Source: an uncultured beta proteobacterium
GTDB taxonomy: Bacteria > Pseudomonadota > Gammaproteobacteria > Burkholderiales > Rhodocyclaceae
Assembly (NCBI GenBank): GCA_903917505.1
Contig: CAIXAY010000044.1
Location: forward strand, 1 to 20,384
Length of the DNA stretch: 20,384 nt
Reading direction: 5' to 3'
The notes under the pieces: model-generated
Seen by the model: only the letters and a program-made list of their open reading frames with translations
Told to the model about the DNA's origin: nothing
Databases searched by the model: none
Shown here: piece after piece, positions 6,552 through 13,786 of the stretch
Numbering within the stretch: position 1 is the stretch's first letter
Layout of the letters: each line of letters opens with the position of its first letter
Program-made: the position numbers and the translations under genes

Positions 6552-7256
6552 TCAGCCGTCGCGATTATCGGTGAGCGCCTTGAGGACTGGCGAAAAGAAT
6601 TCGCGACGAGCCAGGACGATCACGATCACCGCCGTCGAGAAAATGAAAAGCCATGGCGAAACCATCCACGACATGACCGCCATCCCGAAATAGTAGGCGC
6701 GCAGCCCGCGATTGAAGTCATTTCCGGCACATGAATTTACCGCTGCGAATTTCTGCGCCTGCTTTTCCAGCTCTTCCGCATCGGCTTCTTGCGGGACAGA
6801 CCCCAAGGTGATCGAGAGAAGATTGAATTGACGCAAGGACCAGGTGAATTTGAAATAGGCAATGACAAACACGCCCATCAGGATCAACAGCTTGAGCTCG
6901 GCAGACTCTCGCGAGATCACGCGCGAGAAGGGCAACTCCGATGCTGCCGACATGAGCTGGTCCATTGTTCCAAGCGCCGCGAACAAGGCGGCAATGATAT
7001 AGATCGAGGTGTTTGCATAAAAAGACAAGCTCGGCAGCAGGTTGCCGATCAAAGCCACATCGACGATGCGCGGGTTTCGCGCCAGCATGACGCGCCCCCA
7101 TCCCAGGCGAAGTTTGTGGGTTTCTTCGTGCAGCGTCGTGCGGCCGCTCCATCCGCGTTCGACGAACTGCTCATAGCCGAACCAGCAGGCGAGAAACCAT
7201 ACGAAAGCAATCCAGTCGAGCAAATAAAACTTCGCTAAGAAAGTCGCAAGAGACAT
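6552..7256 (-). CDS. DUF599 family membrane protein
   Basis: About 234 residues with four to five hydrophobic segments: near residues 8-28 (YLLDWIAFVWFLACWFGY), about 66-92 (LIGNLLPSLSFYANTSIYII), about 122-137 (LLILMGVFVIAYFKF) and about 195-220 (WLFIFSTAVIVIVL). Family landmarks are WSLRQFNLLSI and NRGLRAYYFGMAVMSWMVSP, typical of DUF599, an inner-membrane family of unknown function. I chose the ATG at 7256; a TTG two codons upstream is also possible and neither has a strong Shine-Dalgarno. It is transcribed alone on the minus strand. Confidence 0.88.
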   Translation of the reverse strand: MSLATFLAKFYLLDWIAFVWFLACWFGYEQFVERGWSGRTTLHEETHKLRLGWGRVMLARNPRIVDVALIGNLLPSLSFYANTSIYIIAALFAALGTMDQLMSAASELPFSRVISRESAELKLLILMGVFVIAYFKFTWSLRQFNLLSITLGSVPQEADAEELEKQAQKFAAVNSCAGNDFNRGLRAYYFGMAVMSWMVSPWLFIFSTAVIVIVLARREFFSPVLKALTDNRDG

Positions 7257-7651
7257 AAGCAAACCATTCCGTCAGGGCCAATATTGTCAATCCGGGATTA
7301 TAGACGGGCCAATTCGAATTCGCGTTGGTGAAACTCTTCCGACCACATCCCAATCGAATAGCCTCTGGTCATTCGGAGGCGAAAGTCTTTGTGGCGAACG
7401 ATGACGCCGAACACGCCATTCCAGGCAAATACTCAAGCGTGGCAATTGGATTCCAACAATTTGACGAGGAATGGGATACATACCATTCCGGCCCTGACGA
7501 TGCGGACCGTTCTGGACCTGTTCGATCGATGCTGATCTTGAAAATCTTGTCTGAAGCCACGCGGCGATACATTCATGACAATAATTTGATCGCATCGCCG
7601 GTTGTGCCTAAGATTGCCTGCGTGAATCAACCCTGAGCGGAGCGGCCACGC
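7257..7651. other. Intergenic region without a supported gene
   Basis: About 395 bases separate the divergent DUF599 and DJ-1-like genes. A 103-codon GTG-initiated frame (7325-7636, plus) and a 67-codon frame on the minus strand (7369-7572) cross it, but neither has a Shine-Dalgarno, a recognisable domain or protein-like composition. The AT content is higher than in the flanking genes. Both promoters should lie here; no clear -35/-10 pair was found. Confidence 0.5.
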
Positions 7652-8263
7652 ATGCACATTGCCATCCTCACCTTCGAAGGCTTCAACGAACTCGATTCGC
7701 TCATCGCGCTCGGCATCCTCAATCGCGTCAAGAAGCCGGATTGGCGCGTCTCGATCGCCAGCCCGACGGCGCGAGTCCGGTCGATGAATGGCGTGGTGCT
7801 CGAAGCGCAGGACTCTCTTTGCGAAGCGGTGCAGGCCGATGCGGTGATTGTCGGAAGCGGAATGCGGACGCGGGAAATTGTCGCCGATGCAAGGCTGATG
7901 GCCCAGTTGCAACTCGACCCGACGCGGCAACTGCTGGGCGCACAATGTTCGGGCACGCTGATCCTGGCCAGGCTCGGCCTGCTCGACGCCATTCCGGCCT
8001 GTACCGACCTGATCACCAAACCGTGGGTTCAGGAAGCCGGTGTCCGGGTTCTCGACCAGGCTTTTTTTGCCCGCGACAACATCGCCAGCGCGGGCGGCTG
8101 CCTTGCTTCGCAGTATCTCGCCGCTTGGGTGATCGCCCGGCTGGAGGGCATCGAAGCGGCGATGGCTGCGATGCATTACGTCGCGCCGGTGGGGGAAAAG
8201 GACGAGTACATTGAACGCGTGTTGCGAAATATCACCCCCTACATGAACGAGACGCGGGCCTGA
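7652..8263 (+). CDS. DJ-1/PfpI family protein
   Basis: A 203-residue class-I glutamine-amidotransferase-like protein. The nucleophile elbow is AQCSGTLILA with Cys99; Glu13 in FEGFNELDS is the acidic partner expected near the cysteine in DJ-1-type proteins. The strand pattern MHIAILTFEGF, VSIASPTARVRSMNG and ADAVIVGSG is typical of the DJ-1/ThiJ/PfpI fold. The family includes stress chaperone/deglycase-like proteins, isonitrile hydratases and AraC-regulator-like domains; no DNA-binding domain follows here. The gene ends two bases before the PaiB-like gene, so they form a two-gene operon. The reaction cannot be assigned. Confidence 0.88.
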   Translation: MHIAILTFEGFNELDSLIALGILNRVKKPDWRVSIASPTARVRSMNGVVLEAQDSLCEAVQADAVIVGSGMRTREIVADARLMAQLQLDPTRQLLGAQCSGTLILARLGLLDAIPACTDLITKPWVQEAGVRVLDQAFFARDNIASAGGCLASQYLAAWVIARLEGIEAAMAAMHYVAPVGEKDEYIERVLRNITPYMNETRA

Positions 8264-8265
8264 CC

Positions 8266-8913
8266 ATGTTTATCCCGAACAGCTTCCGAGAGAACCGAAC
8301 CGAGAACCTGCATGCGCTGATTCAGGCGCAGGCGTTTGGCCTCCTGATAACGCATGGCGCGAGCGGCCTGCAGGCGAGCCTGATCCCCTTCGTGCTGTAC
8401 CCCGACGAAGGGGATTGCGGTGTGCTGCGCGCGCATCTGGCGAGGGCCAATCCGCACTGGCAGGAAATCGATGGGCACAGCGAGTGCCTCGTCATCTTTC
8501 AGGCAGAAAACGGCTATGTCACGCCCTCGTGGTATCCGGGCAAGCGGGAAACACATCGTGCGGTCCCGACCTGGAATTACATCGCCGTCGAAGTCCGCGG
8601 CACGCCGTCGGTTCTTCAGGACGCGGCGTGGCTGCGTCGACAATTGGAGGACCTGACTCGCTGCCACGAAGGGCGAAGGCCGCAACCCTGGTCACTCGAT
8701 GACGCACCGGCCGATTACATTGCCGCCCAGATGAAGGCCATCGTCGGCATCGAGATCCCGATCAGGCATCTCGAAGGCAAGTGGAAGCTGAGCCAGAACA
8801 AGAATGCGGACGACCGGCTGGGCGTTATCGCCGGCCTGCGCGATGAAGGCGATCCGCACAGCAATCTCGAGCTGGCAGAGCGCGTCGAAGAAAGTCACCG
8901 GAAGACCCCGTAG
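8266..8913 (+). CDS. PaiB-type FMN-binding family protein
   Basis: A 215-residue protein with the full PaiB layout: MFIPNSFREN at the start, the split-barrel strands FGLLITHGASGLQASLIPFVL, RAHLARANPHW (about 56-65), a block with YVTPSWYPGK and then THRAVPTWNY (about 84-105), and the C-terminal IPIRHLEGKWKLSQN followed by DRLGVIAGL. PaiB proteins are flavin-reductase-like split barrels; Bacillus PaiB was described as a negative regulator of degradative enzymes, while other members bind FMN or heme-type ligands. The gene follows the DJ-1-like gene by two bases, which implies co-expression. No paiA acetyltransferase is adjacent; the GNAT genes of the window are far away. Confidence 0.92.
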   Translation: MFIPNSFRENRTENLHALIQAQAFGLLITHGASGLQASLIPFVLYPDEGDCGVLRAHLARANPHWQEIDGHSECLVIFQAENGYVTPSWYPGKRETHRAVPTWNYIAVEVRGTPSVLQDAAWLRRQLEDLTRCHEGRRPQPWSLDDAPADYIAAQMKAIVGIEIPIRHLEGKWKLSQNKNADDRLGVIAGLRDEGDPHSNLELAERVEESHRKTP

Positions 8914-9077
8914 CGGCCCTCATCCTCTTTCCAGGCGGCCACGCAGCGTAGGCAATCCTGCATTCCTGGCGCCATTCCTTGCAGACGAATACCTGCGAGC
9001 AAATACAAGGCGACTTAGCCAGGAATCATGCCGGCAGGAACACCCCTTGGCTCGATTCGCCTTGATCTGTACCGAAG

Positions 9078-9383
9078 CTATGCTGCCTTGCGCATACTGC
9101 GCGCGGCCCTCTTGAGGTCTCTGAAATGCTCCGGTTCATGGCTCTTCAGATATTCAAGAACCTCGAAGTCTTCACGCTTGATGCGATGAATATCAACGTG
9201 CTCGACATGAACCAGACGAAGCAATTCGCCGACCGGCTTGGGAATCTTGCGTCCGCTTTCATAGCGCGATCCGCCGCTTTGGGTGACGCCAACCTGTGAC
9301 CAGAACTGCATTTGATTCAAGCCGAGCTTCTGACGGATGGTTCTTGGTGCCGCGGGGTCAAGATAGGGGCTGGGGTGTCGCAT
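9078..9383 (-). CDS. XRE-family helix-turn-helix regulator
   Basis: A 101-residue protein from the ATG preceded by GGAAAGGATC; longer starts upstream lack a signal. The HTH spans about residues 16-60: TIRQKLGLNQMQFWSQVGVT forms helices 1-2, and SGGSRYESGRKIP the recognition helix and turn (Q-S-G-G-S-R-Y-E-S-G is the Cro/CI-type signature). The remainder (HVDIHRIKREDFEVLEYL, then a basic tail RDLKRAARSMRKAA) is probably a small dimerisation and DNA-contact tail. This subtype is common as a stand-alone gene in betaproteobacteria; targets are unknown. A 14-bp palindrome about 80 bases upstream may be its own operator. No toxin-like partner gene is next to it. Confidence 0.85.
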   Translation of the reverse strand: MRHPSPYLDPAAPRTIRQKLGLNQMQFWSQVGVTQSGGSRYESGRKIPKPVGELLRLVHVEHVDIHRIKREDFEVLEYLKSHEPEHFRDLKRAARSMRKAA

Positions 9384-9459
9384 GGCTGATCCTTTCCTCA
9401 ACTATTCAGTGGATAGAAACGTGCTTTATGGCACACGGCTCCCTGCGTCAGCTTAGACC

Positions 9460-9473
9460 ATTACTAAAGTAAT
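9460..9473. promoter_or_regulatory. 14-bp inverted repeat, candidate XRE operator
   Basis: ATTACT-AA-AGTAAT, a perfect inverted repeat with a 2-bp centre, lies 77 bases upstream of the XRE gene start in a locally AT-rich spot. Size and symmetry suit a dimeric HTH repressor. Autoregulation is inferred. Confidence 0.4.
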
Positions 9474-9577
9474 AGTTCCGGAATGACTCTTCAATGGCAT
9501 GGGCCCATCGTTCTCATGCGTTTCCTTGATTTGCGAAGCAAACCACGCGGCGCGAAGTCAGGTGGAACGAAGCGATC

Positions 9578-10177
9578 CTACGAACACGCAGAAGCCAAGG
9601 CGCGGTCAAGATGATCCCTTATGGCGCGGAACAGGGCCGCTGCCGTGTCGGCCGCCGCGGCGTACTCGCTTCTCGGGCACGCAGTCTCGGCGAAGCGCAG
9701 GAAGCCCTCCCAATTCTCGCGCGATCGGTCGCCGGCGCCGCTGAAGAACTCGATCGGCAATTTCCCGTCATGAAGCGCGCGCAAGTTCCTGGCGATGAAT
9801 TGTCCGCCCTGGCTTGAACCCTCGAGCGTGTAAAGGATACCGATCAGCGCGCCGATGCCCGGCGCCGGGGAAAACTTGCCGCAGAAGCGAACCGGACTAC
9901 GCCCGAGCGCAGCCAGATCCGCGGCCAGGGCCGGCAGTTTGCGGCGCGGACGATAGTCAAACAAGCCGGGGTTCTGCGCAAGAAAGTCGAAAATCCACGC
10001 CTCCGCCTGTGCATAGATGCCGTGCAGGGCAGCGAGCGCATCGCCGTATTGAATCACGCTGAGATCGGGTCGGAGCAAGGGCGCCAGCACCGGGTGATGA
10101 TCCAAAGAATGATGCGGCAGTTTGGTCGCCATCCGGAGCTGGCGATGCAGTTCCGACGGCGCGGGCGCGTCTCTCAT
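9578..10177 (-). CDS. Heme-oxygenase-like protein (BphO type)
   Basis: A 199-residue all-helical protein of the usual bacterial heme oxygenase length. The N-terminal helix LRMATKLPHHSLDHHPVLAP (about 14-33) carries the ATxxxH motif whose histidine (His22) is the expected proximal heme ligand. The distal-helix region is IGILYTLEGSSQGGQFIARN (about 112-131), matching the YxLEGSxxGGxxIA signature with flexible glycines over the heme. If active, it opens heme to biliverdin, CO and iron. The start at 10177 is chosen because the preceding in-frame sequence lacks family similarity; its Shine-Dalgarno is weak. It is divergent from the B12-protein/kinase operon, from which a linked role in making or removing a tetrapyrrole cofactor is inferred. 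No bacteriophytochrome is in the window. Confidence 0.75.
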   Translation of the reverse strand: MRDAPAPSELHRQLRMATKLPHHSLDHHPVLAPLLRPDLSVIQYGDALAALHGIYAQAEAWIFDFLAQNPGLFDYRPRRKLPALAADLAALGRSPVRFCGKFSPAPGIGALIGILYTLEGSSQGGQFIARNLRALHDGKLPIEFFSGAGDRSRENWEGFLRFAETACPRSEYAAAADTAAALFRAIRDHLDRALASACS

Positions 10178-10214
10178 GGTCGGCCTATAGCAGTTCGCGT
10201 CATGGCAAGCCCGC

Positions 10215-10230
10215 CGGCGGAAATCCGCCG
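10215..10230. promoter_or_regulatory. Inverted repeat in the divergent promoter region
   Basis: CGGCGGA-AA-TCCGCCG is a perfect 7-bp inverted repeat with a 2-bp centre, 38 bases upstream of the heme-oxygenase-like start and 169 bases before the operon start at 10399. The short centre fits a protein-binding site better than an RNA hairpin. The binding factor is unknown. Confidence 0.35.
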
Positions 10231-10282
10231 ATTGCCGTGAGACGTGGCGAGAAATGACACGGCCGGCTGCGGCATCCCTGTA

Positions 10283-10373
10283 TATAATTACCGGCAAATA
10301 TGCCAAGCTCTTCAAGGATAGCGCCAAACGCGCGAGGAATCGGGGCGGCCCCTGAATTTCTCTTTCCGGAAAG
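10283..10373 (+). promoter_or_regulatory. Candidate -10 box and 12-bp leader palindrome of the B12/kinase operon
   Basis: TATAAT at 10283-10288 is a consensus -10 element in an AT-rich patch; no -35 box lies at the proper distance, which suggests an activator or an unusual promoter. Downstream, CTTTCCGGAAAG (10362-10373) is a perfect 12-bp palindrome, 25 bases before the chosen start codon, and could be an operator or a leader hairpin. Confidence 0.4.
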
Positions 10374-10398
10374 CACGTCAGATCGCAGGCCACTATCA

Positions 10399-11046
10399 AT
10401 GCCGAGTCCGTTCCACCCGCTCAGCAACGACGCATCCGGGAATCATCCCTTGCCGTCCGACGAGCGCGAGATCGAAGCCGTGTTGCGCGCGGGACGACGG
10501 TGTTATGCGGCGCATCCCTATTTCGCCGAGCGCTATGGCGAGCGGGGCGAGGCGTTCACGCGATCGGATGGCGGCTACCTGGCAACGCTGGCGGACCATC
10601 CGCAGAGCCATGTCGAAAGCCAGGTGACCTGGCTGGCCGGCATACTGGCCAGTCGCGGCATGCCGCGCTGGTTGATGGAAGCGCATCTGGAATTGCTTTG
10701 CGAAGAATTGTCGGCGGCGATTCCCGCGCGGGCGCAGGACTACCGCAAATTGCAGCAGGCAGCTTTCCTGCTGCGCGACGCACGCTGCCGCTGGCTATCC
10801 CAGGCCGACTTCGACACCTTGGCAGCGGCGTTCGAGTCGAGTTCGGGCGGCGGCCTGCGCAATGCCGGCGGGCTCGTGCCTGCCGCGGTCTGCGATGCGT
10901 GCTGCGGGCTGGCCGAGGCGATACCGAGCCTGACCGCTTGGCTGGCCGACGAGCGCCGCTTCTCCTCACAGTGGTGTTCCGCCGTCGCGCAAACCGTGGC
11001 GCGTGCCCAGGCGCTGGTCTCTCGGAAATCCGGAGCATCGGCATGA
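10399..11046 (+). CDS. Helical protein of unknown function, first gene of the B12/kinase operon
   Basis: About 215 residues from the ATG at 10399; an in-frame ATG at 10300 would add 33 residues but would lie almost at the predicted transcription start. Neither has a strong Shine-Dalgarno. The protein is predicted to be nearly all alpha-helical, with no signal peptide or membrane segment. Notable segments are HPYFAERYGERGEAFTRSDG, HPQSHVESQVTWLAGILASR, MPRWLMEAHLELLCEEL, and a cysteine pair in VCDACCG. I do not recognise the family. Helical bundles of this size with histidines may bind heme or another cofactor or contact the kinase, but that is speculation. Its TGA overlaps the ATG of the B12-binding gene (ATGA), so the two products are probably made in coupled amounts. 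Confidence 0.72.
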   Translation: MPSPFHPLSNDASGNHPLPSDEREIEAVLRAGRRCYAAHPYFAERYGERGEAFTRSDGGYLATLADHPQSHVESQVTWLAGILASRGMPRWLMEAHLELLCEELSAAIPARAQDYRKLQQAAFLLRDARCRWLSQADFDTLAAAFESSSGGGLRNAGGLVPAAVCDACCGLAEAIPSLTAWLADERRFSSQWCSAVAQTVARAQALVSRKSGASA

Positions 11047-11708
11047 ACGGCGCGCCGGCTATTGCCGAAGAAGGCTACCGGACCTATCTGAAAGCACTTC
11101 TTGCCGGTGACCGGTACGCCTGTGCTGACATCTTTCAGGATCTGCTGCGGCAAGGGGTTTCGCTGAAAACGCTCTATCTCGATTTGGTGCAACGCGCCAT
11201 GTATGAAGTGGGAACGCTGTGGGAGCGCAACCGCGTCTCCGTAGCGACCGAACATCTGGCGTCGGCAACGACCGAGATGGTGTTGACGACGGTCTATCCG
11301 CTGCTGTTTTCGCGACCGCACAAGGATTTGCGCGCCATCATCACCTGCGTGCCGAACGAATATCACCAGATCGGCGCACGCATGGTTGCGGATTTCTTCG
11401 AGCTGCAGGGCTGGCACGGCTTTACCCTGGGCGCGAATACCCCGACCGACGGCCTGTTGCAGATGATCGGCGAGCGCGAACCGGACCTCGTCGGCTTTTC
11501 CATGAGCATGCTTTTCAATCGCACCCAACTCGAGCTGATGGTCGCGGCGGTCAGCCAGCGCTTCCCGACGCTCAGGCTGCTGATCGGCGGCCGCGCCTTC
11601 CAGGGGCCCGACGGCCGGCAGGCGCGCGAACAAATCAGGGACCGTTTCCGTGGCCTGAGCTATCTTGAGTCCCTCAATGACCTCGAGGACTATCTCAGCC
11701 GTGGCTGA
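11043..11708 (+). CDS. Stand-alone cobalamin-binding protein with photoreceptor signature (Wx9EH)
   Basis: A 221-residue protein with two parts: an N-terminal helical cap (about 10-90, B12-binding_2 type) and a Rossmann-like B12-binding domain (about 95-220). The cap contains LWERNRVSVATEH: Trp60, nine residues, Glu70-His71, the Wx9EH signature of CarH-type adenosylcobalamin light sensors. The Rossmann part contains NEYHQIG (Glu106-x-His108-x-x-Gly111), the cobalt-ligand loop, followed by LGANTP (129-134) and LLIGGRAF (179-186) for the nucleotide tail. There is no DNA-binding or methyltransferase domain, so its output must go through a partner; the best candidate is the histidine kinase whose start overlaps its stop. 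A heme-binding SCHIC-like use is an alternative. A paralogue is at 18034-18726. Confidence 0.9.
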   Translation: MNGAPAIAEEGYRTYLKALLAGDRYACADIFQDLLRQGVSLKTLYLDLVQRAMYEVGTLWERNRVSVATEHLASATTEMVLTTVYPLLFSRPHKDLRAIITCVPNEYHQIGARMVADFFELQGWHGFTLGANTPTDGLLQMIGEREPDLVGFSMSMLFNRTQLELMVAAVSQRFPTLRLLIGGRAFQGPDGRQAREQIRDRFRGLSYLESLNDLEDYLSRG

Positions 11709-13707
11709 ACCGCTCTTTCCCCCATTCATGAACGACGATGCGATCAAGCGCATCGTGTGGAATCACGCGTCATTGATCGTGCTGCGCCTGAACGCTGCGG
11801 CACAGGTTGTCGAGTGCAACCCGTTCGCGGCGCAACTGACCGGCAAGGACCTGACGGGCCTGCCGCTTGAACAGATCGTCATCGATCTTTCGGCGAAACC
11901 GAGGCCCATCGATATCGGCGTGCTGACCGGCCGCGAAACCGCGACCCGCTTTCAATGGCCCACCGCGGCCTGTTTGCCCGTCAATGTGCTCTTTCGCTTC
12001 CTGGCGGCGGCCCCCGGCGAGGTGCTCGCCATCGGCTGGGTCGACACGCTGGAATTGATCGGCTTGCAGCAACAGCTGATCAAGTTCAACAACGAGGTGA
12101 GCGCCGCTGCGCGCGCCACGCTCAAGGATGCCCAGTTCGAGATGGGGCGACAGGCGGAAACCAATCGCCGCATCCTCGAGGCGGCGGGCGAAGGCATCTA
12201 CGGCCTCGACAAGGAGGGCTGTTGCAGCTTTGTCAATCCGGCTGCTGCCGCGATGCTGGGTTATCGCGCCGACGAGTTGCTGGGCATGAACAAGCGCGAC
12301 ACCTGGCGCTGCTACCAGGCGGACGGCCAAGCGTATCCCGAAGCGCAATGCCTGATTGCCGATACCGTGCTCAATGGCGTACCGCATACCGACGAGGGCC
12401 GATATTTTCAGCGCAAGGATGGCAGCGTTTTCCCGGTGGCGTTTACCTCGCACCCGATCATCGACCATCGCAGGGTCGCGGGAGTCGTCGTCACTTTCCG
12501 CGATATCACCGGGCGCAAACAGGAAGAATTGGCGCTGATTCAAGCCAAGGAAAAAGCCGAAGCCGCCAATGTGACCAAGAACGCCTACCTGTCGAACATG
12601 AGCCACGAGATCCGCACGCCGATGAATGCCATTGTCGGCATGGCCGGGCTACTGCGGCGCAGCGGCCTCAACCCGGCGCAGATCGATCGCCTCGACAAGA
12701 TCGAGGCGGCCAGCGATCACCTCTTGCAAGTCATCAACGACATTCTCGACCTGGCCAAGATCGAAGCCGGAAAGTTCTTCCTCGAAGACGTCCCGGTCTC
12801 CATCAACACGCTGTTGGGCAACATCAGCTCGACGATGGACGCGCCGGCCCGCGCCAAGGGACTTCGCCTGCAGATCAAGAGCGACATCTTCCCGGGCAAT
12901 CTGCACGGCGACGCGACGAGGCTGCAGCAGGCGGCGCTCAACTACGTCAGCAATGCCATCAAATTCACCAAGGCAGGCTGCATCACCGTGCGCGTCAGCA
13001 AGGAGGAAGAGACCGAGGCGGCCGTTCGGATGCGCTTCGAGGTCGCAGATACCGGCATCGGAATCCAGGCCGAAGCGCTGCCCAGGCTGTTCAACGTCTT
13101 TGAGCAGGCCGACAATTCCAGCACGCGCCAGTATGGCGGCACCGGACTCGGCCTGGTGATCACCCGGCGGCTGGCCGAACTGATGGGCGGCGAGGCCGGC
13201 GTCGAAAGCACGCCGGGCCATGGAAGCACCTTCTGGTTCACCACGCGCTTGCAGAAGAAGGCACAAGCGGATGAAGCCGCGGCAACGGCAGCGACCGATG
13301 CCGAAGCGTCGATCCGGCGACGCTATCCGGGCTGTCGCATTCTGCTCGTCGATGACGAAGCGATCAATCTGGAAGTTGCACGCACGCTCCTGGAAGCTTC
13401 AGGGCTGGTGGTCGATACCGCCGAGGACGGGTTCGAAGCCCTCGCCCGGGCAAGGGAGGCGGACTACGCGGTCATCCTGATGGACATGCAGATGCCGAAG
13501 CTCGACGGCCTGGAGGCGACGCGACGGATCCGCGCCCTGCCCGGTTGCCTGAACACGCCGATCCTGGCCATGACAGCCAATGCCTTTGTCGAGGACAAGG
13601 CGCGCTGCCTGATGGCCGGCATGGACGATTTCCTGATCAAGCCCTTCGATCCCGACCGGCTCTTTTCCACCGTGCTGAAATCCCTTGACCGGCGTTTCAA
13701 GGACTAG
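11701..13707 (+). CDS. PAS-containing hybrid histidine kinase with receiver domain
   Basis: About 668 residues from a GTG at 11701 that overlaps the previous stop and has GAGGA 11 bases upstream; in-frame alternatives are 11665, 11677 and 11730. Order: a PAS-like N-terminal domain (about 15-118), a coiled linker, a second PAS (about 152-273, ending TFRDITGRK), HisKA with SHEIRTPMN (His302), HATPase with NYVSNAIKF (N box), DTGIG and GGTGLGL, and a receiver (about 545-665) with the DD pair 551-552, Asp595 in LMDMQMP, Thr625 and Lys647. All catalytic residues are intact. No transmembrane segment is present, so sensing is cytosolic. No Hpt or output regulator follows; a separate phosphotransfer protein must carry the signal. 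Overlap with the B12-binding gene suggests that protein is the sensor feeding it. Confidence 0.95.
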   Translation: MAEPLFPPFMNDDAIKRIVWNHASLIVLRLNAAAQVVECNPFAAQLTGKDLTGLPLEQIVIDLSAKPRPIDIGVLTGRETATRFQWPTAACLPVNVLFRFLAAAPGEVLAIGWVDTLELIGLQQQLIKFNNEVSAAARATLKDAQFEMGRQAETNRRILEAAGEGIYGLDKEGCCSFVNPAAAAMLGYRADELLGMNKRDTWRCYQADGQAYPEAQCLIADTVLNGVPHTDEGRYFQRKDGSVFPVAFTSHPIIDHRRVAGVVVTFRDITGRKQEELALIQAKEKAEAANVTKNAYLSNMSHEIRTPMNAIVGMAGLLRRSGLNPAQIDRLDKIEAASDHLLQVINDILDLAKIEAGKFFLEDVPVSINTLLGNISSTMDAPARAKGLRLQIKSDIFPGNLHGDATRLQQAALNYVSNAIKFTKAGCITVRVSKEEETEAAVRMRFEVADTGIGIQAEALPRLFNVFEQADNSSTRQYGGTGLGLVITRRLAELMGGEAGVESTPGHGSTFWFTTRLQKKAQADEAAATAATDAEASIRRRYPGCRILLVDDEAINLEVARTLLEASGLVVDTAEDGFEALARAREADYAVILMDMQMPKLDGLEATRRIRALPGCLNTPILAMTANAFVEDKARCLMAGMDDFLIKPFDPDRLFSTVLKSLDRRFKD

Positions 13708-13744
13708 GTCCTCGCAGCGGCGAAGGCATCATTTTCGCGCGGCG

Positions 13745-13750
13745 TATAAT
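13745..13750 (+). promoter_or_regulatory. Candidate -10 box of the ribA-like gene
   Basis: TATAAT lies 36 bases before the ATG of the GTP cyclohydrolase gene; no good -35 hexamer is seen at 16-18 bases upstream. It implies that this gene is transcribed separately from the kinase operon, which ends at 13707. A GAGGAA Shine-Dalgarno precedes the ATG. Confidence 0.5.
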
Positions 13751-13786
13751 CGGGTCGATTGATCCCATCCCTGTCATGAGGAACGC

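Noticed and set aside
7325..7636. 103-codon GTG-initiated frame just before the DJ-1-like gene
   Set aside because: No Shine-Dalgarno, no family likeness, and it occupies the expected promoter region.
11043..11708. Reading the B12-binding protein as a methanol/methylamine corrinoid carrier (MtaC/MtbC type)
   Set aside because: The Wx9EH motif in the cap and coupling to a histidine kinase fit a sensor better; no methyltransferase is adjacent to this copy.
11770..12606. 278-codon minus-strand frame
   Set aside because: Antisense shadow of the histidine kinase; no recognisable protein and no Shine-Dalgarno.
9578..13707. Defence system or toxin-antitoxin interpretation of the XRE gene and following operon
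   Set aside because: No nuclease, toxin or NTPase effector is present; the XRE gene points away and is separated by the heme-oxygenase-like gene.
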